Assembly (NCBI GenBank): GCA_905116865.2
Contig: CAJHNH020002446.1
Span: forward strand, 319,001-383,000
DNA length: 64,000 nucleotides
Source of the DNA: Candidula unifasciata
Lineage: Eukaryota > Mollusca > Gastropoda > Stylommatophora > Geomitridae
Direction of reading: 5' to 3'
A model generated the notes under the pieces. It searched no databases. It was not told the DNA's origin and saw only the letters and a list, made by a program, of their open reading frames with translations. A program made the translations under genes and the position numbers. Below, piece after piece: positions 35,601-41,758 of this stretch. The number at the start of each line of letters is the position of its first letter. The first letter of the stretch is position 1.

Positions 35601-35973
35601 TACTACCTTTAACTTATTTTAAGAGTTAATTAAAAATGATTTCTTACTCTGCATAACCGGCTCCTAAAGGTATCTGGTTCACATCCTTGGGTACAATAAT
35701 AGGGCGAGTGCTGTGATTCAGCGAAGCGGCTTCCTCTTCTTTTGTCAACTGAAGAAAGTGAGGACGGCAGTATGTGTTTCTATCGCCAGGTGTGCCACAA
35801 CTTGTGGTATTTTCTGGTTCTCTCTGGCGGTTGGTGTGATGATCAAAACTAATTTTCCTTCGACTTCCACTTCTTTGTTTGTTTGAGTTTGACGGTGACG
35901 GCAACGAGGAGTTTGAATTACCAAGTTTGCTTTTAAATGAACCAACAAACTTGGAAAACATTATCATGACCAA
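14452..35973 (-). CDS. PPM1H: PPM1H/J/M-type PP2C serine/threonine phosphatase, 11 exons
   Basis: A complete gene: 11 exons join in frame through GT..AG introns to give 490 codons (486 from Met5, which I prefer), close to vertebrate PPM1H (about 510). Vertebrate PPM1H is a metal-dependent phosphatase that acts on LRRK2-phosphorylated Rab GTPases at Golgi membranes. PP2C motifs in order (Met1 numbering): NGGKSPRNED (112-121), FDGHAG (155-160), ISGGC and AGDCR (to 261, where the family usually has GDSR), EFTPET, GVTRGFGDH (359-367), CDGLWD (408-413) and FDDISAFVIP (470-479). Metal ligands D156, D409 and D472 are present. The N-terminus MFSKFVGSFKSKLG can form an amphipathic helix like the membrane-targeting helix of PPM1H. 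Intron sizes from 5' to 3' are about 3455, 4196, 1889, 3333, 1267, 702, 2004, 1284, 752 and 1167 bases. PPM1H, J and M cannot be told apart here. Confidence 0.95.
14741..15121. repeat. 32-bp tandem repeat in phosphatase intron 10
   Basis: About a dozen copies of ATCATCAACCATTTCTTACT plus GTTACTTAGTGT, nearly identical, with a TGTATC/TATATC polymorphism between copies. It fills about a third of the last intron. No function is visible. Confidence 0.95.
15776..15930 (-). CDS. PPM1H: Phosphatase exon 10
   Basis: Encodes VRVFNLADRDIKEDDVMVMG then CDGLWDMLSNEQVG, the PP2C motif with a metal-binding Asp (D409). Acceptor CTAG before GTTCGAG, donor AG/GTGTGT. It ends with two bases of an Arg codon. 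Confidence 0.95.
16128..16350 (-). repeat. S2 repeat, antisense copy in intron 9
   Basis: Contains AAAGTTCTGGTTGTTTTGCC, ACAGATCTGG, TGTATGCAGACTGTTAGTTC and GGAGGCAGTGGGTCTATTC, the antisense of the GAA-tailed family. The (GAA)n tail itself is lost. Confidence 0.78.
16561..16698 (-). repeat. 78-bp tandem duplication copying the exon 9 splice donor
   Basis: The 60 bases at 16561-16620 match 16639-16698 with only about five differences, offset by 78. The right-hand copy contains the last 16 exonic bases and donor of phosphatase exon 9. The left-hand copy repeats both, including GACAGCAGTTCCAGAG followed by GTAAATATCA, inside intron 9. Confidence 0.93.
16683..16790 (-). CDS. PPM1H: Phosphatase exon 9
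   Basis: 36 codons in phase 0 at both ends. Encodes ARLMGVIGVTRGFGDHGLVV, the GVTRxxGDH motif of PP2C enzymes, then VKPFMTAVPE, which corresponds to the IKPF...PEV stretch of PPM1H. Acceptor CACAG, donor GAG/GTAAAT. Confidence 0.96.
16839..17093 (-). pseudogene. Possible LINE C-terminal remnant in intron 8
   Basis: A minus-strand open frame containing a GRPKNTEKDL stretch followed by an Arg/Trp-containing tail. This looks like the basic 'GRPxxxW' end of RTE-type LINE polymerases. No catalytic motif is present. The assignment rests on this weak resemblance. Confidence 0.3.
17100..18070. other. Remainder of phosphatase intron 8
   Basis: AT-rich intronic sequence. A short duplicated 'GAAGCAAGCAACAGAGG / GAACAAGCAACAAAAGG' pair lies near 17700-17770, and a C-run at 17780. 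No gene seen. Confidence 0.5.
18075..18141 (-). CDS. PPM1H: Phosphatase exon 8
   Basis: A 67-base microexon encoding HCKEVTDEDVYKLPIVSGRG then KW. It was found by matching the conserved WxxKxxxxEDxxxPxxxGxG segment of PPM1H-type proteins and keeps frame on both sides. Acceptor TTTCAG, donor TGG/GTAAGT. Confidence 0.92.
18795..19492. repeat. 21/29-bp compound tandem array in intron 7
   Basis: Two related units alternate: 21 bases (GATATTATACAGATCATGCA plus A) and 29 bases (the same plus GGGTGCAA). Early in the array the two alternate; after about 19140 mostly the 29-base unit remains. Point variants (ACAAATCATG for ACAGATCATG, GGATGCAA) mark positions. All forward frames are open, so the long plus-strand open frames here are shadows. 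Confidence 0.96.
19493..19730. repeat. Flank of the 21/29-bp array, itself duplicated
   Basis: The sequence after the array (ATGAAATGACAAAACAGATA, ACCACTGAGACTGAAGATGG) recurs about 155 bases later (19650-19720), with a single array unit at 19626-19650. The leader ATCTTCAGGAACTTGTGTGG at 18780 also recurs near 19590. This is a duplication of array edge plus both flanks. Confidence 0.8.
20146..20264 (-). CDS. PPM1H: Phosphatase exon 7
   Basis: Encodes AYINPGLTHSFFSDNYFLSP then LREKDIGTRVLYRAPQRAG, equivalent to the part of PPM1H between EFTPET and the W-K-E-D segment, where the family carries its flap region. Acceptor CCCAG, donor TG/GTAACT, with a Trp codon split across the junction. Confidence 0.93.
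20440..20860 (-). repeat. Two S2 repeat copies, antisense, in intron 6 (edge)
   Basis: 20446-20650 and 20665-20850 are successive antisense S2 copies (TTATTTGTATGCAGACTGTT, CCTTGCCTCTCAGGTAGATG; then TTATTTGTATGCAGATGGCA). The first keeps the GCGGTAACCTCTAGTAGAAA part near the tail; the second starts further inside the family. Confidence 0.8.
20967..21051 (-). CDS. PPM1H: Phosphatase exon 6
   Basis: Encodes AVIFFGNETIEIATEFTPET then DAERIQNL, matching the conserved RAIIxxNxExxxxxxEFTPETERxR segment of PPM1H/J. Acceptor TTTCAG, donor CTG/GTATAT. Phase 1 in, phase 0 out. Confidence 0.95.
21175..21450 (+). repeat. tRNA-derived SINE, full copy (family S1, head type 2)
   Basis: Lies in phosphatase intron 5, antisense to the gene. 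Its body matches the copy at 12618-12890 (CCAGCCTAAAATGGGTACCA, GGGAAGTAAAGACAGCC, ATTGGTCTGTAAAAATA). The head is different (GTGTCGCGAGTCTGACTCAT ... GCAATCGAAACCC), so this copy belongs to a second head subfamily. It ends with TAATAATGGATCTTTCATTA. Confidence 0.8.
21451..22318. other. Remainder of phosphatase intron 5
   Basis: No exon or assignable repeat. The stretch at 21720-21920 is less AT-rich and may be an old interspersed repeat I cannot name. Confidence 0.4.
22319..22431 (-). CDS. PPM1H: Phosphatase exon 5
   Basis: Encodes DEQIARERLSINISGGCAAI then VALVLLNKLYVAHAGDC plus two bases of Arg. This matches MDEQxARE...GGCxAxxxxxLLGKLYVANAGDSR. The usual Ser of GDSR is Cys here. Acceptor AAAAG, donor AG/GTTTGC. 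Confidence 0.96.
22432..24227. other. Phosphatase intron 4, first part, with a local duplication
   Basis: 22790-22960 and 22975-23110 are diverged duplicates (TTTTTCTTCC-TTTCTTGTGA, GCTCTC-GATT, ATAAAATTTACTGTTTTTGG). Headless S1 SINE body at about 23452-23570 (AACCCAGCTTAAAATGGGTG). At 23600-23760 a plus-strand segment reads KQGRPNKILK and then, after a stop, a short continuation; this weakly resembles an RTE-type LINE C-terminus. No exon seen. Confidence 0.5.
24228..24545 (-). repeat. S2 repeat with tail, antisense, in intron 4
   Basis: Starts on the plus strand with CTCTTCTTCTTCTTCTTCTT, the antisense of the (GAA)n tail, then AAGTTCTGGTTG, CCAGACCTTGAGTTTCACAT, TTGTATGCAGATTGCTAGCC and the CATGTCGTA-like end. 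One of the longest copies. Confidence 0.85.
24905..25138. repeat. 46-bp tandem repeat in intron 4
   Basis: About five copies of ATTGTAACAAATTGGTGCTT plus ATTGTCCCATACAGATAGTT plus TTAGTC, with point differences. Confidence 0.92.
25765..25905 (-). CDS. PPM1H: Phosphatase exon 4
   Basis: 47 codons, phase 0 at both ends: EKLVEIQEDIFKLLRQETVD, SSRNIASSVITIDSLIRGAL and EAAFLSF. The GALExAF segment matches the VGAVENAF/IGALESAF helix ahead of DEQIARE in PPM1H/J; the rest is the variable linker. Acceptor TGCAG, donor TTT/GTAAGT. Confidence 0.92.
26114..26460 (-). pseudogene. L-A LINE 3' end, frameshifted, in intron 3
   Basis: Related to the copy at 6295: LGVKIGTASHEKHTRRKRSL, LVNQYRTGTI, SEHLWTCPESNEDNP. 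Upstream the match to the GRPMDHADI region runs on with frameshifts. It ends in stop codons right after DNPAHN with no UTR. Confidence 0.85.
26462..26560 (-). repeat. tRNA-like sequence, possible SINE head
   Basis: On the minus strand TGGTATAGCAGCTAGATGCT resembles an A box and GCAGGTTCAAGTTTCC a B box, about 45 bases apart. I see no convincing cloverleaf with a paired acceptor stem, so I treat it as a tRNA-derived SINE head, not a tRNA gene. Confidence 0.4.
26688..27185 (+). repeat. S1 SINE (head type 2) split by a nested MITE
   Basis: The left part 26688-26774 carries the type 2 head (TAGTGTTGCTAGTCCAACTC ... GCGATCGAAACCCAC). The right part 27017-27185 carries the body (TGACCCAGCCTAAAATGGGT, GACTGGTCTGTAAAAATACG, GGCATGAAAGGGGATCTTTA). 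The two parts join when the MITE at 26775-27016 is removed. Confidence 0.85.
26775..27016. mobile_element. hAT-type MITE nested in a SINE (family M1)
   Basis: A 242-base element flanked by a perfect 8-base target duplication GATTTTTA (26767-26774 and 27017-27024). It has inverted termini around CTTTCCCAATATC. The interior starts CACAGGATGACGTCACAGGA. A second copy lies at 34925-35190. The 8-base duplication fits hAT superfamily mobilisation. Confidence 0.85.
27470..27760 (-). repeat. S2 repeat, antisense, in intron 3 next to exon 3
   Basis: TTTCTTCTTTTTCTTTGCAT (decayed tail), AAAGTTATGGTTG, CAGAACCTGAGTGTTGCATG, TGTATGCAGATTGTTGGTTC, GACATGCTCGTTGGGGAGAC. It stops about 35 bases from the exon 3 splice donor without touching it. 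Confidence 0.85.
27795..27893 (-). CDS. PPM1H: Phosphatase exon 3
   Basis: 33 codons, phase 0: FEKLQVKYFAIFDGHAGTGA then SLMAADQLINHLQ. Contains FDGHAG with the metal-binding Asp (D156). It is shorter upstream than vertebrate PPM1H, which has a longer linker before this motif. Acceptor CTCAG, donor CAG/GTACAT. Confidence 0.96.
27900..30700. other. Phosphatase intron 2, first part
   Basis: Long AT-rich intronic stretch. A G-run (about 14 G) lies near 28284-28298. A three-copy 18-base repeat (ACAATGATTTAAAGTTAA) is at 30541-30590. From 28800 to 29600 the sequence is A- and G-rich with several broken open frames; I could not identify a family. No exon seen. Confidence 0.5.
30700..31930 (-). pseudogene. 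LINE remnant, RT end plus RNase H (family L-B type)
   Basis: On the minus strand the part at 30793-31017 reads GITWTYCPRHAGVLGNERAD, the last RNase H motif of I-superfamily LINEs. Further upstream (31140-31930) broken frames contain NPEKACVL, ENRLGLHMRYPNYNKE-like and ADIGQV segments, in the order expected for the region between RT and RNase H. Many stops and frameshifts: a dead copy. Confidence 0.75.
32090..32192 (-). CDS. PPM1H: Phosphatase exon 2
   Basis: Encodes the rest of the split Glu codon, then CINGGKSPRNEDEAAVGSFV and LSDHSNGLTDGKRS. It matches YAEVINAGKSxxNEDQA, the first PP2C motif of PPM1H. Acceptor TTTTAG, donor TCG/GTATGT. Confidence 0.95.
32760..34756 (+). pseudogene. LINE with RT and RNase H, GAA tail (family L-C)
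   Basis: Lies in phosphatase intron 1, opposite to the gene. It runs from inside the RT (VDMEKAFDKV, then an in-frame stop) through THGVPQGGVLSP and MYADDLALL, then, after a frameshift near 33350, the post-RT segment and an RNase H domain with all four acidic positions (VYTDGS, NYRAEA, FLTDAMS, GNEIADRLA). A TAA separates NYRAEA from ALLAA. The Cys-rich C-terminus is CLCSVAPENAEHVFQHC. The 3' end is GATCGAAGAAGAAGAAGAAG. The endonuclease and first ORF are missing. Confidence 0.93.
34925..35190. mobile_element. hAT-type MITE, second copy (family M1)
   Basis: Close relative of 26775-27016: AGATGACGTCACAGGACAGT, CTTTCTGATGCTTTTAACAA, CATCTAGAACTGG, TGCATGCAGCCTATCTACCA. Right end GATATTAGGAAAGCACCCT; the left end is shortened (CCTTTCCCAGATGACG). 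A possible target duplication is CTTATAA on both sides. Confidence 0.78.
35191..35647. other. Remainder of phosphatase intron 1
   Basis: AT-rich. Around 35270-35400 it weakly resembles the right-hand part of S2 (CTTAATCAGATGACTTTTGC, then CCCCACTGTAAGGCCCCGTA) and may be an old copy. No exon seen. Confidence 0.45.
35648..35973 (-). CDS. PPM1H: Phosphatase exon 1, start codon exon
   Basis: Encodes the N-terminus: MVMIMFSKFVGSFKSKLGNS, a Ser/Asn-rich linker with a basic cluster (KQRSGSRRKISF), YCRPHFLQLTKEEEA, then RPIIVPKDVNQIPLGAGYAE, which matches the ARPIxxxxxxRxxPWxTGYAE segment of PPM1H/J. Met5 (35961) may be the real start because MFSKFVGSF aligns with the short amphipathic N-terminus of PPM1H. 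Donor GA/GTAAGA. Confidence 0.9.
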
Positions 35974-36798
35974 AACTGTTCAATTAAATGTATTGTTCTT
36001 TTTTTTTAAAGTAAGTCAAGTCGAAGCCAGTAATTTAATTTCAATTATTACTACTAACTAGTTTCCGAACTGTTTTCTACAGTAGTACTAGCATATTCAT
36101 ATTTGTTTTTACCAAAGTAGTTAAGTAGTACTTAGTTAGTACTAGAGAAAATGTAAACAAACACTTATCACAGCACAACTTATCTCAGCCTTCGAAGCGA
36201 CTGACTGTTGTCAACTCAAATAGTCTGAATTAATGAACTTTAACCAAACTTCTGTATAAATGGAAAAACATGTCCGGCACTGTCATCTGAACACATTTAA
36301 AACGAGGAAGTAGAATGACACATGTGTAGTAGTAGTTGTGTTATCACGCGGCTGTCGTCGTACTTGTCGCAGGCTGCATCATCTTCCGTCGCTTGCTGTC
36401 GGTTTCCTTGTTTCTGTTTGTGTCGGTCGATGCCTGTCAACAATGTGGTACTCAGTTGTCCCCCTTCCGGAAGCTGCGACACTCATTCGTGGCGTAAAAT
36501 AGTTGTTGTATAAGGCCGCCTGACTTCGTTTTAGGACGGACGGATAAATAAGCTGTCGTAAGAAAATACTCGTGTGCGGGAATTGACTTTTAATAGTTTT
36601 GTATTGTCTGATGCGCTGGGAAACAGATAGGCAACGGAAAACAACATGTGTAAACCACTAGCAGTGGCGCCGACACACAAAACATTGAACCCCGCTTCCC
36701 CTTTTTAACACCAGTTCTAGACTCTAGAGTGATCCACGACCGGCTCTAGTTGACATTCCGGTATTGGTTGATCAATGGGCTTGAGCATTATTTAAGTG

Positions 36799-36800
<2 letters not shown>
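35974..36800. promoter_or_regulatory. Upstream region of the phosphatase gene
   Basis: The interval directly upstream of the start exon. It must contain the 5' UTR and may contain the promoter, but I see no TATA box or other motif I can defend. The part at 36300-36540 is GC-richer than its surroundings (GTGTCGGTCGATGCCTGTCA), which fits a promoter-proximal segment. Confidence 0.35.
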
Positions 36801-36801
<1 letters not shown>

Positions 36802-36865
<64 letters not shown>

Positions 36866-36876
36866 TACACACACAC
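36802..36876. repeat. (AT)n(AC)n microsatellite
   Basis: About 22 AT dinucleotides followed by about 13 AC/ATAC dinucleotides, directly beside a SINE end. Confidence 0.95.
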
Positions 36877-36878
36877 AT

Positions 36879-37133
36879 AATGGGCTGAACGCCTTTATGC
36901 TTATTGGGCAGATATGGCTAGACCTATATTTATAGACCAATCGGCACTTGGTTGATTATGTGAGCATCACGTCGGTCGCATTTACTTCCCATGACTGCAC
37001 CTGTTACCCACTCAAGGCTTGAGTCATGGCATTAAACATTTTAAAAAGTCCGGCCCCCGTCAGTACAGGAACCCATGACCCTCCGATCCGCAGGCGGGCG
37101 TCTAGCCGCCACACAAAGGCGACTCTCAAGTAA
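36879..37133 (-). repeat. tRNA-derived SINE, full copy (family S1, head type 1)
   Basis: On the minus strand the head is TGTGGCGGCTAGACGCCCGC ... GGGTCATGGGTTCCTG (A and B box regions), the body TTGAGTGGGTAACAGG, GGGAAGTAAATGCGACC, CCGATTGGTCTATAAATATA and CTGCCCAATAAGCATAAAGG. Its 3' end runs into the AC repeat. Confidence 0.8.
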
Positions 37134-37194
37134 GTATTAAAATAGGTCTTTGTCGAGCTCTATGTAGTAAGCGGTCAGCACCCTTTATATCTGC

Positions 37195-38050
37195 TATGGT
37201 CAACAATGCAATAATCAAGGTGTCTCTTGTACACCCCAGGATCACCAGCATAGCTTCATTCTGAGTGCTCCAGTAATCCCATCCTAATGGATAATTAGTG
37301 CTGGTAAAGTGCGAACAGCATTCTCTGCTCCATGACCATCGCTGCCATAATCTTTAGTGCATTAGAACCTTTTTGAGCCTTTGTCCCAACCCTTACTATG
37401 TGATCATTGAAAGACAAACTTCTGTCAAAGGTGATTACCAGGTACCGCAGCCTGTTGTCTCTTTTAATGTCCCTGCCATTTATTTTGAGTCTGGGAACAT
37501 CAGCTCTAACAATCCTGTTGTCCAAAGAACAACACAGGTCGGTTGCCTTTTCTGGGTTGATTACAGCACTCATCTCTGTATACCATTCGATCACCTTATC
37601 TACTGTCACCTGTAACTCTTCAGCTATTTGATTCCGAGCTCTACCCTTCTATATACGAGTACACCATCTGCAAATGTCAATATTCTACAAACTCCTTATG
37701 TTTCCAGGTATGCAATCTTGCTCGTAAAAACACTGAACAGTTAAGGTGAAATTGCAGCTCCCTTTGGTAGTCCTATGCTACAACACACAGTAAAGAGGTC
37801 CATGAAACCAGGCGGAGAACTACCCGGCGCATATACAAAACGGCTGCTATCCAGTTCATTAACCAAGGATGGACTCCCTTCTCCATAAGCGCTTTAATCA
37901 AGATACTGTTTCTGACTCTGTTGTAAGCGTCTTCTAAATCAAGTGTCGCTGCCCTTGTTTCCTGTCTGTTGTTCTGGAAACCTTCGAAGGCGTGAAAGGC
38001 AAAAGTGGCTGCATTTGACCATGTGTCCTTCCTTGGCCTGCAACTTTACA
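37195..38050 (-). pseudogene. LINE reverse transcriptase remnant (family L-D)
   Basis: On the minus strand: ATLDLEDAYNRVRNSILIKA, a first-catalytic-Asp RT motif, then GVHPWLMNWIAAVLYMR; after frame breaks, VINPEKATDLCCSL, LRYLVITFDRSLSFNDHI (the conserved LGVxLDxxLxFxxHI region) and SNALKIMAAMV. The YADD box region is degraded. A related fragment lies at 61485-61830. Confidence 0.82.
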
Positions 38051-38520
38051 ATCCTCCTGTTTAAAAAAAGAAAAAAAAAACACACACACATAAAATAATT
38101 TACTCTAACACTTTACCAAAGGTGTTTTGTAGGGTTATAATCCTAAAGCACAAAAGTAGATCTGCCGGTAATCTTACATGCTCTATATCAGAGGAGTAAA
38201 GTCACGTATCGGAAAACCCAAGTGCAAAAGATCTACAATAATTTTTCAAAAGCACATGGAAAGAAGGGGTCGGAGCACATGTGGGAATGTATCGAGTGCG
38301 ATAATGTCAATTCATTGATTTATCCATTCATTCATTCATTTATTCATTCATTCACTCCCTTAGCTAGAGCATAGAACAGTCCGACATGCTATAACTGTAT
38401 ATGGATCTCGAAAAACAGACTTGTATCTTGCGCACAGAGTGGCTCGCATCGCTTAATTAATCAGACATTTCATTAGCGTGGCGTTGATTTTCTGCCCTGG
38501 AAATTCTAGTGTGCGGTGTA
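38051..38520. other. Intergenic sequence
   Basis: Contains an A-rich then ACACACAC run near 38070-38090 and a degenerate (TTCA)n run at 38313-38360. No gene seen. Confidence 0.5.
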
Positions 38521-38715
38521 GTGAGTAGGCACAGTGCAAGTGTTAAGTGCACATCCGTTTCACAGATCTGGCTTACCTGTATACAGACCTGTGGTTCCTT
38601 GCCTCTCAGGCAGATGCATTCCGACTTCGAAGGATGTCCCCAATTAGTCGACTCCTACGACATGCTTGTTGGGGAGGCAGTGGGTCTATTCTTGTTTTCC
38701 CCACAATGGGGCACG
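38521..38715 (-). repeat. S2 repeat, antisense copy
   Basis: GCACATCCGTTTCACAGATC, CTTGCCTCTCAGGCAGATGC, ATTAGTCGACTCCTACGACA, TGCTTGTTGGGGAGGCAGTG. One of the best-preserved copies of this half of the family; the tail half is absent. Confidence 0.83.
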
Positions 38716-38739
38716 GGGACGAGATGTTTTGAAAGAGGC

Positions 38740-38960
38740 AGGTGCTCGAAGACAATTTTTCACAAACATTAGAAAGAGAAAGTTATCATTTTTTGGTCAT
38801 GTTATGATAAGAGGGAAAATGGAGCATGTTGTAACCACACACGAAGTGACAAACGAAGTTGCAGATCGCAGATTGTGTGAGAGGCATGATCGCCCAAGCC
38901 AGTCGGCAAGGTACTTGATGATGATGAGGTGGCCATACTGTCAGAGGCATGCATAGGTTT
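38740..38960 (+). pseudogene. LINE C-terminal remnant
   Basis: The plus frame reads RKRKLSFFGHVMIRGKMEHV followed by an RHDRPSQSARYL stretch. The 'RKLxxFGHxxR' motif with a basic region after it is characteristic of the C-terminus of many LINE polymerases. No catalytic part is present. Confidence 0.55.
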
Positions 38961-39820
38961 GAGGCTATGCACGAGCAGATATGTTGAGCTAGAAAAGGGG
39001 GTAGTCGTAGGAATACATAAAAGTGAATAATGTATTCAGAATACTACATTCAAACGAATGCTGAATACAGCGTGAGATGAAGCAGCATGGGCAAAGCTGC
39101 ATGGATCCGTCAAGAAATTTCGAATACAAATGGCAGCCCGACTTGTTCACAGCCTGTGTGCGCAACCAGCATCTACACTTTTGACATTTACTGCGGAAGA
39201 CGGTGCATCTATGGTATTTCAGATATGCTGTAATGACGATTCTTAAACCAGTAAATCATTAATCATGTTTGTCTACCTGCTTGGATATTCCGAAATGCAC
39301 GATCCACTATTCTGCTTCCGTTAGGATTTCTTAAGGTCACCCCCAAGGTAGGTGTCATACTTATCAAGTATCCAGTTTCGTCCTTTTCAGGACGAATTTT
39401 TTTGTTATTTGAAGCCCCACCCTGGCTTTTGCCAGGGGCCGCAATATAGGCAGGCCATAAATATGGCCAATTGCCTGAACGCGGTTCTGGGACCTCTCCA
39501 CGGCGATCCTCATCCATATGGTGGCACTTTGTGTCATCGGGTGTTTATCGCTTGTGTGATGTCCTGGTGGGGTAGAAAGTCAGTCAGTCAGTGTCATACT
39601 ACTGGGTGCGTTCATTGAATGGCAGATGGTACCCACTCTAAATATATAGGTTAGGGAAGAATATGCCGTGTGCTGTAACTGAGAGGAGACGAGTTAGTTG
39701 GCCGGGTATCTATCTATAAAATAGATACCAACGTCCTAGATATGTGGAGAAAAACAACTATAACATCTGACGAGGATGATATCCCTGGCAACATTCACAT
39801 ATAGAGAGAGATAGTGAGTG
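38961..39820. other. Intergenic sequence
   Basis: No assignable feature. 39380-39530 is GC-richer and contains small inverted repeats (GTCCTTTTCAGGAC; GGCTTTTGCC), but I see no known RNA structure. A GTCAGTCAGTCAGTC run lies near 39580. Confidence 0.4.
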
Positions 39821-39821
39821 A

Positions 39822-39825
39822 AAGA

Positions 39826-39888
<63 letters not shown>
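39822..39888. repeat. (GA)n microsatellite
   Basis: An almost uninterrupted GA run of about 60 bases. Its antisense frames give Ser-Leu-Ser-Leu open frames that should be ignored. Confidence 0.97.
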
Positions 39889-39892
<4 letters not shown>

Positions 39893-41108
39893 ATGCAGCG
39901 ATTCCGACATGTAATAAGATCTTTCGAACTTCTGAAACCTGCTCTACATGGCTCGGGAGAAGAAAGATAAAATAAAACAGGCCAGTAAAGACATGAATCC
40001 AAAGTCTGACCGACTAGACAGCCTTCAAACACGAAAACAGTGTCTATGATCCAAGAAATCGAAAGATCTGATTTAAACAGTCAATAGTAAATGAACCGGC
40101 TACCCATGCTGTTATAGGACGGCTTATAGATAAGACTAAATGACGCCTCTATGGGAAGTCGGTAGGCAGTGCAGTCGAGTCATCACCCGCATATTTGTGT
40201 TTACGTCATGACTCAGTGACCTGTGAACTCGGCTACATCAGGTGACCTCATTTCTTCACGCAGAAGTCGGCTGTAAGTCTGGCCACTAGTCCACAGAAGA
40301 AGTGTCAGAGTTCAGTTCTACTTCGTAATATATCCGACACCCAAATACTTTGGAATATATATTTCACTGAGGTAGATACACATAGAACGCCATTTGACTT
40401 CAGTCAAGGTAAATATAGTCTTCTTATTATATATTAATATTTAAAACAGCGTCAACGCCTGTTGTAACTTTATAAATAAATAAATTTCATTTGAAGTGGT
40501 TTCTGACTCACTCTTTCAGTTCAGTTCAGTGCTCACTGATTTAAACTAAACTACTCAGTGATTCCTTCAATCATTTCTGTTACGATGTTTCAAGTGTGAC
40601 TAATATTTCAGGTTGATAGGTACAGTTTGAATAATAGTTAATACTCTCAGTACAGATAATCAACTTGATTATAGTTACAATTTTGCCGGTCCCTCCAAGT
40701 CTAAGCGTCGCAGAAATTAGAGAAAAATATGCCAAGCTGCAAAGATTTATTATTGATCTTTGGTTCCTGAAAGAGACAACATGTATTACTATGTATTCTA
40801 GAATAAAGTAGATCCAGCCCCCCCCCCCCCTTCGATAGTACGCAGTATCGGCACCCATTACAAGTATCCCTTTTCAACACTATTGTAATAGACACTTTGT
40901 GGTGCAGACCGCCACCTTTTATTTGTATTGTACGCTTTGTGATAAGTACACACCTTTTCTAGAAAACAAATACCAGAGTAGATTCATCATTCTATGCCCA
41001 GGATCACCCGATTCCGTTTTATTTTCTTATTATACTGTGCAAAGCATTTTGACAAGTATTTTACACATTGCATTATAATATTAGACCAGAGTTATTATTT
41101 AAAAAGTT
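39889..41108. other. Intergenic sequence, possible 5' UTR exon
   Basis: Mostly unremarkable. CTTCAGTCAAG/GTAAATATAG near 40396-40410 is a good splice-donor match on the plus strand and lies about 4 kb upstream of ABHD6 exon 1, which is itself preceded by an acceptor-like TTTATAG; a non-coding first exon here is possible but unproven. A run of 11-12 C is at 40817-40830. Confidence 0.3.
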
Positions 41109-41365
41109 GGCTCTACTGGCAAATCCGGACGAAGAATAAACAGACTTGGACGACTTAGTCAGAGTTATCTCCCGTCGCCGCACTCCGAACAGTAATCGGA
41201 AAACAAACGACAAACTTACCTATCATCCTGCGGTTGCGTGTAGGGCTGCGTACGGTTGCGTGAGACATCGTGGCATCATCATATGGTTGCGTGCACAGTT
41301 GCGTACGGTTGCGTGAGGCATTGTGAATGGTTGTGTAGTCATCATCATGCGGTTGTTGGATTAGA

Positions 41366-41453
41366 GTTAGGGGTAGGGTTAGGGTTAGGGGTAGGGTTAG
41401 GGGTAGGGTTAGGGGTAGGGTTAGGGTTAGGGGTAGGGTTAGGGTTAGGGTTA
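41366..41453 (+). repeat. Telomere-like (TTAGGG)n/(TTAGGGG)n array
   Basis: About 14 units mixing GGTTAG and GGGTAG spacing (GTTAGGGGTAGGGTTAGGG). TTAGGG is the telomere repeat of most animals including molluscs. It lies inside the TIR element, so it is not a chromosome end. Confidence 0.92.
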
Positions 41454-41684
41454 GATGTGAAAATTTTGACGTAGGATTTCGAAATACTGGCCGACAATAT
41501 AATGTTTGTGGGAGTGGCGCCACTGAAACTCTGCCAAATATGACGCCAATAGCGTGCGGCTGGTGCCCCCAATCGTTGGCGAATTGTGCGTGTGACCAGC
41601 ATCCAGAGGCCCTCGATTGTTTGTTTGTGTGTATGGGACTGTGCGCGATTATAGGGAACTCCGGCGTCAAAATTGTCAAATCTA

Positions 41685-41758
41685 ACGCTAATCCTAACCC
41701 TACTGCTAACCCTAATTCTAACCCTAACCCTAACCCTAACCCTAACCCCTACCCCCCT
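41685..41758 (-). repeat. Telomere-like (CCCTAA)n array, mirrored
   Basis: Reads CTAACCCTAACCCTAACCCT on the plus strand with a few variants (CTAATCCTAA, CTACTGCTAA) and ends in CCCCTACCCCCC. It is the inverted partner of the array at 41366-41453, separated by about 230 bases. Confidence 0.92.

Noticed and set aside
35879..36061. Plus-strand 60-codon frame
   Set aside because: It is antisense to phosphatase exon 1, which has strong family support.
36297..36513. Overlapping ~60-codon frames on both strands upstream of the phosphatase
   Set aside because: Short, without domain or start context; more likely promoter or 5' UTR sequence.
39736..40032. 98-codon minus-strand frame with Ser-Leu repeats
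   Set aside because: Driven by the GA microsatellite; the flanks show no family resemblance.
41366..41758. Chromosome end or recent fusion site
   Set aside because: The arrays are short, mirrored and enclosed by terminal inverted repeats of a transposon-like element.
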